Shown here piece after piece: positions 1 to 14,060 of a stretch of 64,000 nucleotides of DNA (position 1 is its first letter; every line of letters starts with the position of its first letter). Source of the DNA: Tomocerus qinae (Eukaryota > Arthropoda > Collembola > Entomobryomorpha > Tomoceridae); assembly GCA_020055645.1 (NCBI GenBank), contig CM034548.1:18662001-18726000 (forward strand), in the 5' to 3' direction. The notes under the pieces are model-generated. The model was given only the letters and a program-made list of their open reading frames with translations. It was not told the DNA's origin and made no database searches. A program made the position numbers and the translations under genes.

Positions 1-3000
1 TTTGGGGATCTATCTTCAATTTATTTTACACGTGGTTTGCACACTGCATTACATGATGCACCCTATATCTACTTAATTTACAAGTGGCAGTACTGTCTCG
101 GGTTGAGAATGTATTTAATATTGCAAAAAAAGACAAGTGTCTACTTATACATTACAGAGTAGGCAGATAATTACTTTCTTATTAACCATAACAAAACAAA
201 ACTTGCTATTCATTCATAACAATATGAATTCCTGTTCCTCTCAACACACGTAAACAGATAAAACAATAGGAAGACGGACATAGGCTACATACACACACAC
301 ACGTAGGAAATGAAATCATACAATCAATCTTCATGCACTGTCTTAGTACATCGGATTAGATTGAATTTACTTGAACTGAACCATTCCCCACAATTTCATT
401 CGCCACAAAAATTAATCTTCCCATTCTCCTTCAGGTTAGGCATGCTTGCTATAAATGTGAGTGTACTATGGAATCTGTGAGCGAAACAAGAGTCTTAATA
501 TAACGTTATAATATTATAATAACCTAAGCATGACACGGAGGAATAAAGGAAAACAAGTAACTAACCAGTAACGAGTATTTGACTGAAAAGCCTAAGCCAA
601 GGACATTGACTGTCTCGAGTCCCGTCGACGACTTGTCTCTTTAATTTCATTTGATTCCGGTTTCGGACCTTTCTCAATCTACTATACAAGTAGAGAGTTA
701 TTTCCCTGTAAAGTAAAATGAGCAAATAGTCCGTAAACACCATTGTAAAAACTGATGTGAGTTTCTGTTACATTAAGCACATTAAGGACTTGGCCATTTA
801 CTTTTCTAAGTTGTTATATTGTCCTGTTTTTATTGTATTTACTATATTGTGCTGTAAATAATGGAAGTAATATCCGACTGCAAAAACTTGTCAAGCTCTC
901 ATAAAGGAAACCGAATGGTATCAAAGGAGATTTACTTAAGAGACTGAGTACAAAGGAAATTGAGCACTTATCTCGAAGGTATAGATAAATAAATATATTC
1001 ATATTGCTACAATTGGCTCGTCAGATTAGATTACCGTGATAACTACTTATGCATGTCTAAATCAAAAGAGTATAGCTGTCCTGTTTTCTATAATCTGAGC
1101 CGCTCCTTAATAATTTTTCTCATATCATTATTATCATTTTACGTGATGAGTGTGTAGCAGACAGATGAATTTACTGCATAAGTTAGTGAGGCTTGACGAG
1201 TAATGATATGCATGCTGTGGAAAGAACTCCGTATAATAAATTCGTAATCATATTAAATATGTAAATGTGAATGCATCTATTAAATGTGCCTACAGCAGAT
1301 GAAACTAATGGAATTTTTTCATAGTATTAATTTGAATGAATGAAAAGATTATTACTAAACATGAAATTACGGAGAGTGGCTTTGAAAAAGACGGATTCGT
1401 GTACTATCTAGTAGTAAGTAGTGTGTCAGGCATATTATATACATAGCACAAACATGCATTTGGCAAAGTTGTGAGCGAACGTGAAAAACAAAAGAATTGT
1501 GTGTCAGTTTATGTAAAAATTGTTAGTACGGTACAGTTGTACTTGTATTTACAGGTAGAGTAGCACTTATTATTATCAAGTAACGATTTAGATATACCTA
1601 CTATACCTGAGATGACCTATACATACAGTAGAAAATAGCAGTATCGAGTCAAAACGAGAAATGAGAACAGAGGAAGGAGCAGGTAGATAGAAGGCCCCTC
1701 CATATCAAATACTACATTAACAGGACCAGAGTGAACTGGAACTACAAGACTCTCATCTTCATTTAACTTGTATGACTTGACATTGATGTGGCTGAACAAC
1801 AGAGCTTGAGACCGAGCAATAGTAATAGTAACGTAATAACGAGTCAGGAGGAAATAACGAACGTAAATGATGAGTTCAGGACTCGAGAATGCACGACTAC
1901 ATCTCATAGAAATAACTCTGCAACGTTCTTTTTGCATTGCCATTCACTCTGCCTAATCTTGTAAATATTGCCTTAGTAGTGGCTAGGAAACTGTAGAGTC
2001 CAACTCTTGTTGTTGAGGGAAGTGAAATGTATTTACTGTGTAGTGGTCCTTATAAAGTAATACACCTTACTCTCCTACTTCTTGCTACTACTACTACTAC
2101 TTGCTATAATATACTCTATATAAGGTACAAAAGAGCTCAATTGCAATCAAGACTGATTGCTTTCTTCGACTCAACAGTCTCAAAGCAAGTCAAGTTTTTC
2201 AGTGGCACTTCATACGGAATACATTCTTCTTTTGTTCCACTACTTACGGATACGTTACGTAACTTGTACAGCAGATAGTATTCCATGCACACTATTAATG
2301 TCCAGTTGCTGCTATAAGTGAAGATGTATGTAAAGTATCTTCATCTGAGAGATGTATAATAATATGTACGTGGTGTTATGCAATGTCAGTGTCTTTTTGC
2401 GAGAGATGTGTAAGGATGAGAGTGAGATTCATCGGTTGCTGATAAAAGTTACCTTACAGGAAAGCATTTAAGGAGGTTTAAAGGCCTATAGTGAAGATTG
2501 GTAGCAAGGATGGATGGATGGCATGTTGGAAATGGTAGGAGAACTGAAATTCAGAGTGAGTGAGTGAGAGATCTGGTAGGAAAATCAGAGGATTGAGCAG
2601 CCAAAGATGATATAGCATGCCAAAGCGTTGGTCATCAAGCAAGTCAGGCAGACGAAAAATATTCTCGGAGAATGTAATGAGGATCATAATACATAAAGCG
2701 TCTGAAACGTTATCTGTAGGGAGATAACGCAATAGTGTACATAATATTATTCATTAGACCTTCTTAGCTAGGTACTTTAGGCAGATTGGTATAGCGTGAT
2801 AGAAAATGCAATTTAAAAACAATCTCATCCTTTCCTTGGCATGACTGCGTATAGTAATTCTGCAATCTGCAAGGCTGCAAAACAATACAAAGAAAATGAA
2901 AGAAAAGCCTGAGATGGATGGAGTAGAGGATCACTGCAGCGCAATTCAGCTTTGTCAGTCAGCCTTCCCAAATGTACAGTACTAGTGGGTTACAACAATG

Positions 3001-6000
3001 ACGTCGTATTGTTGTGCTCAACTAAAGTAGTGGCTTGGTCATTGAGTCTTAATGAAAAAACTGGGATTCTTCTTCAGATGATATTGTGAAGATGGAATGT
3101 GGTGAGGTGGATGTGAATGATGTTTGCGACTCTCCAAGCTGGAAGGAAACTCACATAGGAACAAGAGGATGATCTACTATAGAAAAGAAGAAGAGCAAGA
3201 CAAAAGCAAGTTCGTTGACTCTTTTCAGACCGGATGCTTAAGCCCCTTTGGCCTTCTCTATCCGTGGCACCTAGTGCCATGGCCTTGCCGCTGGATAAGC
3301 CAATTTTTTATGTGGAATTTTCATACACTTTAATTGGGGACAAATTACGCATCTCGGTTTGCTATCTTGGCAAAGCCACGCCTCCTCAATTATCAACTAC
3401 ACATACATACACACTACAATACTAGAGCATCTCTCTCTGACTATGACTAATCCTCTAATTGTAATAGTACTGCTAGTCCAGTCCGTCCAGTCCACTCCTT
3501 ATACTTTGTTGTGTCAGTTACCCACACTATTTCCCTGTCTCTACGGATTCACTGCACTTCTTCGTCGTATTAGATTTAATAGCTCCTTTCTTATAAATAA
3601 TAAACATAACCAAAACAAGAAAAACAACGTTAATTGGAAATTGCCAATCCTTTTACAATTTACTCAAAATCGGGTTTGTCTCTTTCCAGCTCTATAGTAG
3701 GCACCTACTATGTACTTAGTAGTATCTTCACATACCGTATTAAACCACAACTGTCTGCACATTGTAGAATATCCCAGACAGAACAAGTCAAGTTTCATGT
3801 CGTTTTTGACTTGAATACTGATTTCATCAGATATCTTGGCATAACTGAATTATCGACCTACCTATAGGTGTGTAACGTGCGTCTCTTTCCTGGTTACCTA
3901 TGCCTAATCATTATAATACATGTACACCTTAAATCCACACTGCATGATTAACACGATACAAATTAGCATCTTGCTTATAAATAATTGTACATCTAGAGAG
4001 ACAACTTGTTATTACTGTTAAATCATCTACAGCTACTAATCTACCTATTGTCACCTCCCCATTATAATTACTCTAAAAATTAACTTTCATATTTATAAAT
4101 TCACCATGTCAGCTATATCTACATTTTTGTAGCTTCGTTTAATCATTATTCCTTCTACGACCTTTACCCTTTTGCTACAAGTAGTTTACTAAAACATTAT
4201 CTCAATCAATTACTCATCGTATTATAAATTATTCAGATTTTATTCAAGAGCTAAAGTTGGGCTTATCGTTTATTGAGCTTCTTTAAGTGAATAACAAATA
4301 ATTACTTTGTTTTTCTTTCGCACGCATGCAATTTCTTTATTTGGAATATTGTGCTTTCTTGCACGAAACCACAGGTATATTATATCATTCATTTAAATAT
4401 TGGGGCTATATAGTATATGCACTCCATTTAGTTAAATAATGTTAAAATGCTCAAGAATTCACTTTGATTTTAAGGTGAAACATAAACGTAACAGTTGCTT
4501 AATATCAAACGAATTTAGCCAAGTATTTGGAGGAGGTAAATGAAAAACCATCAAGTTACCTGTTTCATTGTCAGTCATCTAACACTAGAATATGTGATAG
4601 CAACTATCAACCAGTCTATCATCAAGACGTTTTCCTCCCACATCACCAAATCACTACAGGAGTTATTCTAGGTATTTCCTACCTTAAAATGATTATCCAT
4701 ATCCATCACTTGGCTTGACATTGAGAGCTGCATATTTCAAGTAGGTAGATTTTGGCATGTGTGGTAATATATGGCGTGGTAGTGAAAATGTTATTCCTAC
4801 CTTTACACATCATAATGCTACTTATAGCGATAATTATCCCATATAAATTTTCAAGTGGGCGTGTATTTAGTATCTTTTAAGTGCTAATGTTGAGTTCTAA
4901 GGTACCAATAAAATATTTTTCAAAACCAAAGAACAAGCTACACAGCACGCAAAACCACTCCTCGTTTCTGGGAGTTTTCCAAATGACATTTCTTATTTAA
5001 TTATCCCAGTTTCTATTAAATTCTGTACATTTTTCTATTGAAATATCATTTTAAAGGCAGACATTACTAGGAGGATGCTTATTATCTTCCTAAAACCCCA
5101 AGCAACCATTTTTACCTTTACGTCCCATAAAAATACCTCGGAAATTAATTCTCAATAACTTAGACAGGTATTTCGGAAAATAAGATTGTATAATTAGTGG
5201 GTAAAATAATAAAGAGAAAGAGTTCCATGGTGTTGCTGCCATGTCTAGGGATCCAAAAGAGTTTTCCGTAGAAAACAGCATGGCATTGGCATGAACATGG
5301 GCCTTTTTCATAGAAGGCGTTTTATTTTGTATCGTTTATTCCATTACAAAATGTACATCCATATTATCAGAATTTCAATACTTTTACTTGTCTTTGCAAT
5401 TTGTAATTCCAGGTAGTCTGTGAAATAATTAGAGATATTGAATCAGTGTGAACATTCAATAATATGTATTAGTGAAGTGGTATTTTGCTTAGGTTGGGCA
5501 TTGTCTGCGAATAGTTTTTAATCCATTGGATAATTGCTAGCTATTAACATGCACAGTTGTCCTGCTCATTGCATTATTGGGTTTCCTACAACCTCCTACA
5601 ACAAAACAGATAAGAATACTCATCAGAATAATCCCACAGAGTTGCTTGAGTGTTTGATGCACTCACTCAAGTTGCACATCCGCCCTTGTCTTTGCTTGCC
5701 AACCTGTTCTCCTGTTTTCATTTATCATAATCAACATCAACATTCACTCTCAGCACTCTTCTTAATAATAGACCTCTTCTCACTGACTTCTTTTCTGCTC
5801 GTAATACAATGTAGGATTTTATAGTTGTTATATCAGCCATCGTGCATCCGCAATTCCGTTCAATTGGCGGTAGCTCAAGGTCACACATAAAATTACCCGT
5901 ACGTTTCTTTCCCCGTTTTCTTATTTTTATTACCCCCTCCACATTCAACTATTTGATAATGCTATTTACGTGCCTTTAAGGATAAATGCTAAATTTCACC

Positions 6001-9000
6001 CTATATACACTCCTATAAAAATAAAACATAACAAATGCAGCTTTGACTAGAATATTTATGCCAACTAACAAATGTAACGTGCAATAATTAAAAGTACCTT
6101 AAGAAGAGTTAAATTTGCCTATAGGGAAATTGCTTCTAATATTTACATTTATGACAGTGCAATGTGAGCTTATGTGAGGTAGTACAATAATACAAGATGT
6201 TATCAGAGCATCGTGTCAGTACTGAGGTAACATGTTGTTCGTTGCTACCTATTTCTTTTATTATTTATGACAGATACCTCTATTTAGTATAATTTCATGA
6301 GTACCTTTGCGCTTTGTCTATTACTATGGCTTTGACTTTTGACTGAAGACGGTATTAGAATAGTAGATCTATATAGTAAATGTCAGATATACTCATTGTC
6401 AGTATTTTCCTCGTTCCCCCTGTACATACATTTAAGTAAGTGTCTTCCTTGCCAATTCTCAGCAACAAGTAAAAAGCACTCTTCTCAGTTCTGTTGTATT
6501 GCGTTTTATGTTTATTTAGTTATTATGTTGTGCTATGTTTGTTGTATAATGTTGATTATTTTATATAATGTCGTTCTTTGATTGCACAGGAAGTTTCTCA
6601 GGGCCAGTCTTAACTCAACGTCATATAGCTATATATACTGTTGTACTTTATATGGAGATAATAGCAAAGCAACCGTGTAAAGGATGCAACTATTAAGATG
6701 CCTATTGGCTATATACTAAATATTTATATTATACGATAGTATTTAGTATGTATGGTCGCTAATGTAAATGCATACTCTTATTCATGTCAAGTGTCAGTGT
6801 CAACGTCATATAGTCTAGTAGAGTGGAGTTTTTGTAACAATGGATGTGGAAAAGAAAGAGTGGTACACAATAAATAGAGATTTTTCCATTGACCAGAGAA
6901 AACTGTGCAGGATGAAATCAGTTGCTTTGAAAATGTAAATGATTTATTCTGAGGTATAACATTCCTAAGTTTTCAACTGTATTTTATTCATTGTAAGTGT
7001 GAGGTGAGTCGCAGGTGGCTGTACTAATGTCTTATCTGTTATTTTCTTTATTTGATGTTCGCAGTCATTACATTTACATCATTATGGGATTAATGGCAAG
7101 GGAAGGCAGGAAAAATAACATTAACAATAAGTTAGACCAGAGTCTAGACTGATAATAGAACTCGTCTTCTGCGAAATATGTACGGAATAAAGATACTGCA
7201 GAGAGTACAGTACTAATAAATACGAACCACGTACGATCTACTAAAACACAATAAACTTGAAACTGGCTTGGAAAACACTTAAAATGCAATATTAACCGAA
7301 TTAATATACTTAACTACAGTTGCATCAAGAAAGACCTTGTTTGCTGTAAATTCATACGACACATTAGATACACTACGCATAGCTGTTTTATTTCCCACTT
7401 TTTGATGACTCCTTAACGACCCATCTATATCAATGTATAAATAAATAGGTACTTAGAAACTAAGGTGTATGTTAGTTGCATCATTAATGCACCTTATAAA
7501 GCAAACCAGATAATTCATTAGATTCTAATGTGTATATTTACTATGATGTTCGCCATAAAAAGGCTCTGCTCCATCAAATTGCAACTCAAATGAAAACAAG
7601 TCATTCCTGGCGGAAAAAAAAATAGGCGATTAATGTGAATGTTCCAGTGAAGCAAGAAACCTTGTTTACTTGGCATTTGGCTTGACTTAACTTGTTAAGT
7701 TGAGTGTACATGACACAGTACTACATAAAATTGAAGGGAATTTTAATTATGCACTATTGTCGTCAGAGTATATTATGATGTGCAAAAAGAGCGTCTTCTA
7801 CTAGTAAGATTTGTACCTACTGAGTGTAGCAGAGTATTAGGTGTTTATTTATTCAGAAGAGGTCTTGAGGTAAAAGTGCCTAACCGTACAAATACACATT
7901 TTAATGCAGGGTGAATACATGTGTAATACATAATTACCTAACAAGCCATGTTTATTGTGAGCAGGGGCTGATATAAAAATGCAATGTTGTAGTTACTTGT
8001 ATGATGTGAGAGTTGTAATCTGTGAGATTGTCATGAGCCGTTTAGTGTTTGAGATTCAAATTGCCGTTGCCACTCCGAAGTTTACGACTAATAAATGTCA
8101 GAGTTTGAAATGCACATTGTGCCAATTTGACTATTGAGTACATACATCACACTCTCGTGGATCTCGTCCCTGACAACAAAACACAGCATTCACATCAGAT
8201 CACAGCGGAGCCCAATGAGAAGCTCCCCATGCCATTCCATGCAGATGGATATAATCCGACTTTTGATATAAATGTGCCCATAGCTAAATAATAGAAGTAG
8301 ACCAGACCAGGCAGGCAGGGCAAGTACCTAAATCCTATTAAGTATATGGCTAAGTGTGTGTATAGATCTATGCAAATCTCAATTTATTGAATTGCAATAA
8401 ATGAAATGCAATGTCGCTCTACTCGTTATGCTGATATTCTGAATAATTCAAAGTCGAATGATTTAATAATGGATGAGAGACAGTTGTTATTATTGTTGTG
8501 AGACTGGAAGTTAACTAGTTGGGACGGAAGATTTGATTGGGGGATGAGAAAGTTTTACAACTTCATCATCCATCTATGTAATAATAATAAGTATTATATA
8601 ACTTGATAATGCAAGGGAGAGAAACACGGATAGATAATTACATTATTATTATTTGAGTGATTGAGTGAGGTACTTTCAAATGGTGACATGATGTGAGCTC
8701 ACACTCGGAGCTGTGAAGAAGTTAAATAAATGTTTATCTCTTTCATGCCACAGTCAGTCCATCCCCAGATTACCATGCACACCTCCACATTTAATACAAA
8801 TGGAAAAATACAATATTTGGTCGAAATATGTAGATAAATAATTTTTGCAGTAGTAGTTCATAGTCCTTATAGGAAGGAGTGAGTCGAGGGAGGAATTTGG
8901 TGAAGACAGGACATCACACAGCTCAACTCTGCTGGAGTGGACTTTAATGCAGATGCCATCTGAGAGTACTGTAAAGTTAAGGCAGTGAGTGTGTCTGTGG

Positions 9001-12000
9001 CCGGTGCTATCTCTCTCTGTCCGCAGAGCAGACAATTACAGATGATATTTTACATAATAGGAGAAGTTACTTAGTAACATGTTTGAATTAGAATGAATTG
9101 AATGTGAGGACGTCTGTAAGCCTCTAGGCAGTTGCCTGATGTGATGTGAAGGAATTTTTCGTGAAAGCATGACAGTTACAGCTCTACAACTACCAAGTCA
9201 AGTTAACCATAAGACAGGCTCCGTAACCACCGTTAGGAAGAATCAGTTCTTAGAATGGATTGCTTGGTCACTTCACTTTGCATCTTCAATTTTGCAAGAC
9301 TCTTATTGTGTCAGATCCACAGCCTGTTTGATTGCATAGATCTCCCTGGGTGACTTTTCTTTTAGCAGAATTTATCACTATACACCGTCAACAGACCTTA
9401 ATCACGTACATCAACCAAATATACATTCAACTCACCACATCTAACTAATTAGCTCCCAATGTACATAAATACTACACCTTATATACTATAAATATAACTT
9501 ATACTACTACTACATCAAATAATAAATACCTGTCCACCATTATCCTATCCTACTATCACACAAGTTAACCAACTCTAGGTGACATAACACTAAATTTACC
9601 AATAACACTTCGTGCTAAATCAAACCACATTTATTATCTATCGAGGTTTCTTTTAATGTCATTACCTCCAACATAGCTTCAATTTCAACACACTTTTAGG
9701 GGACAATAATTCAACTCTTGTCGAATTCAAATCAATATGCATTTTGTAGAGATCTATATTCTCTATTATTGGTATTGAGACTTGGTGTAAATAATTATTA
9801 AACAAAATGCATTCATTATTTATTTATTTAATTGTTCTATAAATATATTGAAAAGACTACAATTACTACTGCAATTATTGGTCAAGTTCAAGTGAAGGCT
9901 TAAAGATTTCTTGTGTCGTTTTGGAGCTTGGACTTGAATTTAAACATTGTTTACACATCTGTTAACAGTAATTGCTGAACTGTAGTTTTACGCTATAGAG
10001 CTTGAGATTTACAGAATGCTATTATTTTGCTATTAATTTACACGAGAATGAAAAGAGGAAGGAAAAGAAAGAGGAAATGGTCTACCTACATATCATAGTT
10101 TCATGCTGATCTTTTTTATTTATAATGTACATTGTACTGTAAGGAGTGGATTTAGGGGAGATGCACTATAATCATAATAATATCTATATGAATTCATTGA
10201 GACCGTGTTCAGATTACTTAGAAGAAGTTATAAATCCTACGATAATCTTCTCTTCTACTTCAAGTATGAAACGTTGTTTATTAGTTTGGCTCAACTCTAC
10301 TCTTTCATCTTGACTCTTGGACCGTTACATTTTTTTTGTTAATAATAAGTAGAATTCGACCAATTTAAAAGGATATTTAGCGACTGGCAAAAGTCTTTGG
10401 GTGAAATGTCAAGCCAAATTTTACTATTTCAAAGCTAAGCAATTAGTTTAATCGGAAAAATGATTTTGATAACTGGCATTTCTAAAACTTGAAAAGAGCA
10501 TCCGTTCAATATAATCTCTTTTTATGCTCATCATAAATAACTGTCCGTTTAACTGAGATATTTTAGAAAAGGATTCAATGTATTTCGAAATTAGTGAATG
10601 TACAGCGTTGGAGTACATGTGAGAATTATAAAATTTCCATTTAGCTATCAAAATGTGCCAAAAGAAGAATGTAAAAGTGTTATTATAGAAAATTTTGGCT
10701 CTAAAAGTTATTTGGATGTGTATAATAGTAGGAAAAGTATATTTGGTATATTTGGATGTGTGGAGGAAAAGGGTATAATAACCGAGAGATTGAAGATACT
10801 GTTATTGCCAAGGTTCACTGTAGAAAACAGAAGTGCATTTATGTAAAATGCGATAATAAATCTATGGAGCAAACAATGTGAATAGCCTTATATGTAATTA
10901 TTTGTAGTTTTCAAGTTGGCTACTCCGTAGTACGTATCATAATATTTTTGTATGTAATTGGTTGTACTCCATATTTCACACTTAGGTAGGTTGATATAGT
11001 ATATAATTAGGGAAGAGAGTGAATTTTATATGGCAGGATGATGTAAGATGGATCGAATGGATGGAAAGGGAGCAAGGTCTTCACTCTTCTCGGACAAGAA
11101 TTCATGTCCGAGTGATAGGGAATCCTAATAAATATAATAGACATTACACATGCACTCCTCGAGTAATAATATAATTCAGGATCTGAAAAGTGCATGAAAC
11201 GGGCTCACGTTACCTTCTCTCGTATCTCAAGTGCAATCTGCGAATAGTTCATTGCAAAAAAGAAAGCCCATGCACATACTACTACTGCTTCAATAATGCA
11301 CGCTTTGTATTACATGTACACGCTTAGAAATAAAAATGTATCATCATAAAGTTAGAGCAGCTGAGAGATTTGTTAGGTTGGGTTAGCATTATTGTAGTGC
11401 GTTTGACTGGTAGATGTACCGAGTCCGTGTACCTGTTGCTCCAACATAAATAAAACGAAATAACATGACCAAAACAAAACAGGTGAGTATTTTGCTCAAC
11501 TTAAGTACCTACCTGTCTTGTTTGACTGATGGGATAGTAAGTAAGAATCTGTAGGTAACCCTAAACTTGCACTTGGCTTCACTGCACTCTATTACTATCT
11601 TCTCCCATCATATACTTATTACCGTGAGACAACAATGCGATTAGAATAAAATAATGTACACAATAGACTCTAAACGATAGTGCATTATTGTGGAATTAAA
11701 GAAAGATACTTACTCCTGTTCATCCTATACTACTACAGGTACACACTCACATAATAGTTCCGTATCTAAGTAAATACCATAGAAATGCAGATACGTAACT
11801 TTGCCAAGGTACTTGTGAACTCAACAGTACCTAGTGGCTTACCTTAATAGAATCCTCATGCTTTTACAATTTATATACTATTTATGCTCAAAAATATTTA
11901 TATCTATACTAAGGACAACATTTCATCAAGTCATTTTTTTATTCCTTGCCCTTACGACAATTAGTCTCATCTTGTCTCATTCTACCTCACATATATTATT

Positions 12001-14030
12001 ATGTAAATGCAAGTTGTAATCGTTTAGAGAAGAGATTTACTACTAATGCCACAATTCGTACTTACATTATTGGATAAAACAAGAAGAAGAGGAACTGTTT
12101 TCAAGTTGAGATTTAGGAGGGCAATAATATTTTGGCATTTGGTGTGGCTGTATGGTTGGCCAAGTTCGCGGTTGCAATATTTTAGATTTTGTGATAGATA
12201 ATGTGGTTATAGTTATGGTGGCTTATTGCAATTGCCTTTCTTCACAATCTGGTAGAATCACATTGTTGTACATATACACTAGTATACAGATGGTATTTAG
12301 TATTATTTTTGAGGAGTTAGTGTAGTGTTATGTGATGATGTTACGTTGTGGGTAGCTGACCCTCGTTCGTTGGGCAAACAGTCTGACTGGACGGAACGCT
12401 ATCGAAGCAGTAATCACAATAATTGCCAGTATGTCTTGTCTTGTGTTCTCTATGTATTGGTAATATTTCAAAAGAGATGAGAGTGCTGATGGAGCCTGTG
12501 GCAAGCTTCGCTCAATGCATTCCTTCCTTCCTGTTCCTTTCTTCTAATGAATAGCTTACAGCTGAATTCTTCAATCTCTTTCTCTTCTAACTATTATCCT
12601 CTTCCCTTAACAAACCTTTGCATAACGTTACATTTCTTTATCTAAATCTATCTCTCCACATCTCGCACAACAGACCAAACCAAAGCAAACCGAATCCCTC
12701 CTAACCATTCCACCTTTGTTTTCTCAATTCGCATCTTTTTCTCTATATACATACTACATATACAAACTATACTACTAAGTAGTTTAATATCCACGTTTGC
12801 ACAACATTCTTTTGTTTTATTATATGCGTTTCTTCTGCCTAACGCACACAGCTTCTATAGCCACAGAAAATTATGTGTATCATAATCTCATCGGAAGTAA
12901 TAAGTTAAACGATAATTGCACCTAGCTATATTTTTGATTGTCATCGTTTACCAAAAGGCATGAAATATTACATTATTATTGTATATAATAAATTGTGGGG
13001 ATTCCTCCTTTTTGCGATATTTATATTATACCTTCTACTATTATGTATCATTATAAGACTACTTCCTCTCCTCATCTCTACTATGTAACTTACATTATAA
13101 CTGTTATCCTGTATTGTTCTTCTCGTTCCACTGCTCCACCCTCCATCTTATAAAAAGAACTGACCACTTTACATGCTGTGCTTACTACTTATCATGTTAT
13201 TGTGCATCTTTACATGTACTAATTAAAGATACCAATTGCAATGCTACTTAGATAGAAATAAAAAAAATCTCTATGCACAACAACCGACTGCACATTCTTT
13301 ATTGTATAAGCTTGTAATAGACACTGATACTAATTTACTCATCCCTTGCAACTTGTAACACATCTTCAAGCCAATTCTAACCTTCAAATATATTATTATA
13401 ATTCAATATTCTTCAGTGTCCTCTCTCCTTTGGCAATTGGCACTGAATTTATAGTTCATTTTATCTGTCCCTAATTCACGTTTATTAACATTACCTGTAT
13501 TATTATTCTGCATAATATATTTACAGCCAGGAGTCTCATGTTACCTTCCTCATCCTTTGCTGATCATTTCCAATACTATGTAAATTTCTATCGGGCTCAT
13601 AATTTATTTCACCTTTCGAATGTAGACGTAAATGTGACTTGTTGAGATAGGCATTGATGAAGACTCATAGCATTGTGCTATCGATTCTTCCGGTTCATTT
13701 ATAACTAATTGCAATACTTAGTATGGGTGAAATTGAATAAATTTTTAAGGTTTCTTAATATTCAGGGACAAATGTCATACATAGACGCTAATATCCACAT
13801 AAATCTATACAATTACATTCTATGTATATAAACAGCCTGTAATAAATCCCTATCCATCTTATTACGTCACAAGTCAAATTCAATTTTTACTCCAAATTAA
13901 TTACATTTAGTTAAGCAACTTTTAAAATGCTTTCCCTTCCAGTCATTCCTTCTAGTATTTACTAAGAAACAATTATCTGAAAAGAGTTTAAGTTGACGTG
14001 TCTTATGAGGAATTTTTTTGTTGATTTCAG
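1..14030. other. No supportable gene; upstream region and probable long intron of Tnc
   Basis: I see no reading frame here with convincing protein character or consistent splice sites. The frames present are short and rich in Phe, Tyr, Leu and Ser, as expected from AT-rich noncoding DNA. There are short simple repeats: (AC) at 291-302, (CTA) at 2085-2101, (ATGG) at 2508-2521 and (GAGT) near 2553-2570. Because the first visible Tnc exon starts in mid-codon, at least one upstream coding exon (start codon and signal peptide) must lie here or outside the window. I could not place it. Confidence 0.6.
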
Positions 14031-14060
14031 CTCCAGCAATAGAAGACGAGGAGATGGAAG
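14031..14060 (+). CDS. Tnc: Tnc 30-nt microexon (acidic leader)
   Basis: A pyrimidine-rich acceptor ending TTTCAG precedes 14031 and a GTAAGG donor starts at 14061. In phase 1 the exon reads (x)PAIEDEEME and leaves one G, which completes a Gly codon with the next exon. Both flanking introns are phase 1, matching the phase of the following exon. The exon supplies a short acidic stretch just before VWC1. It is too short to be found by ORF length, so the support is the splice signals and the frame continuity. Confidence 0.6.

Noticed and set aside
3443-3697. Signal-peptide-like start (MTNPLIVIVLLVQSVQS) considered as the missing Tnc first exon
   Set aside because: No convincing phase-1 donor follows, and the rest of the frame is noncoding in character.
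6175-6184. TGAGGTAGTA, the first ten bases of let-7
   Set aside because: The match stops after ten bases and no complementary arm is present nearby.
11462-11488. ATG followed by a strong CAG/GTGAGT donor, considered as a Tnc first exon
   Set aside because: It ends in phase 0, whereas the next exon needs phase 1, and it encodes no signal peptide. It could still be noncoding.
12388-12395. TGGACGGA, the seed region of miR-184
   Set aside because: The following bases do not match and no hairpin partner is visible.
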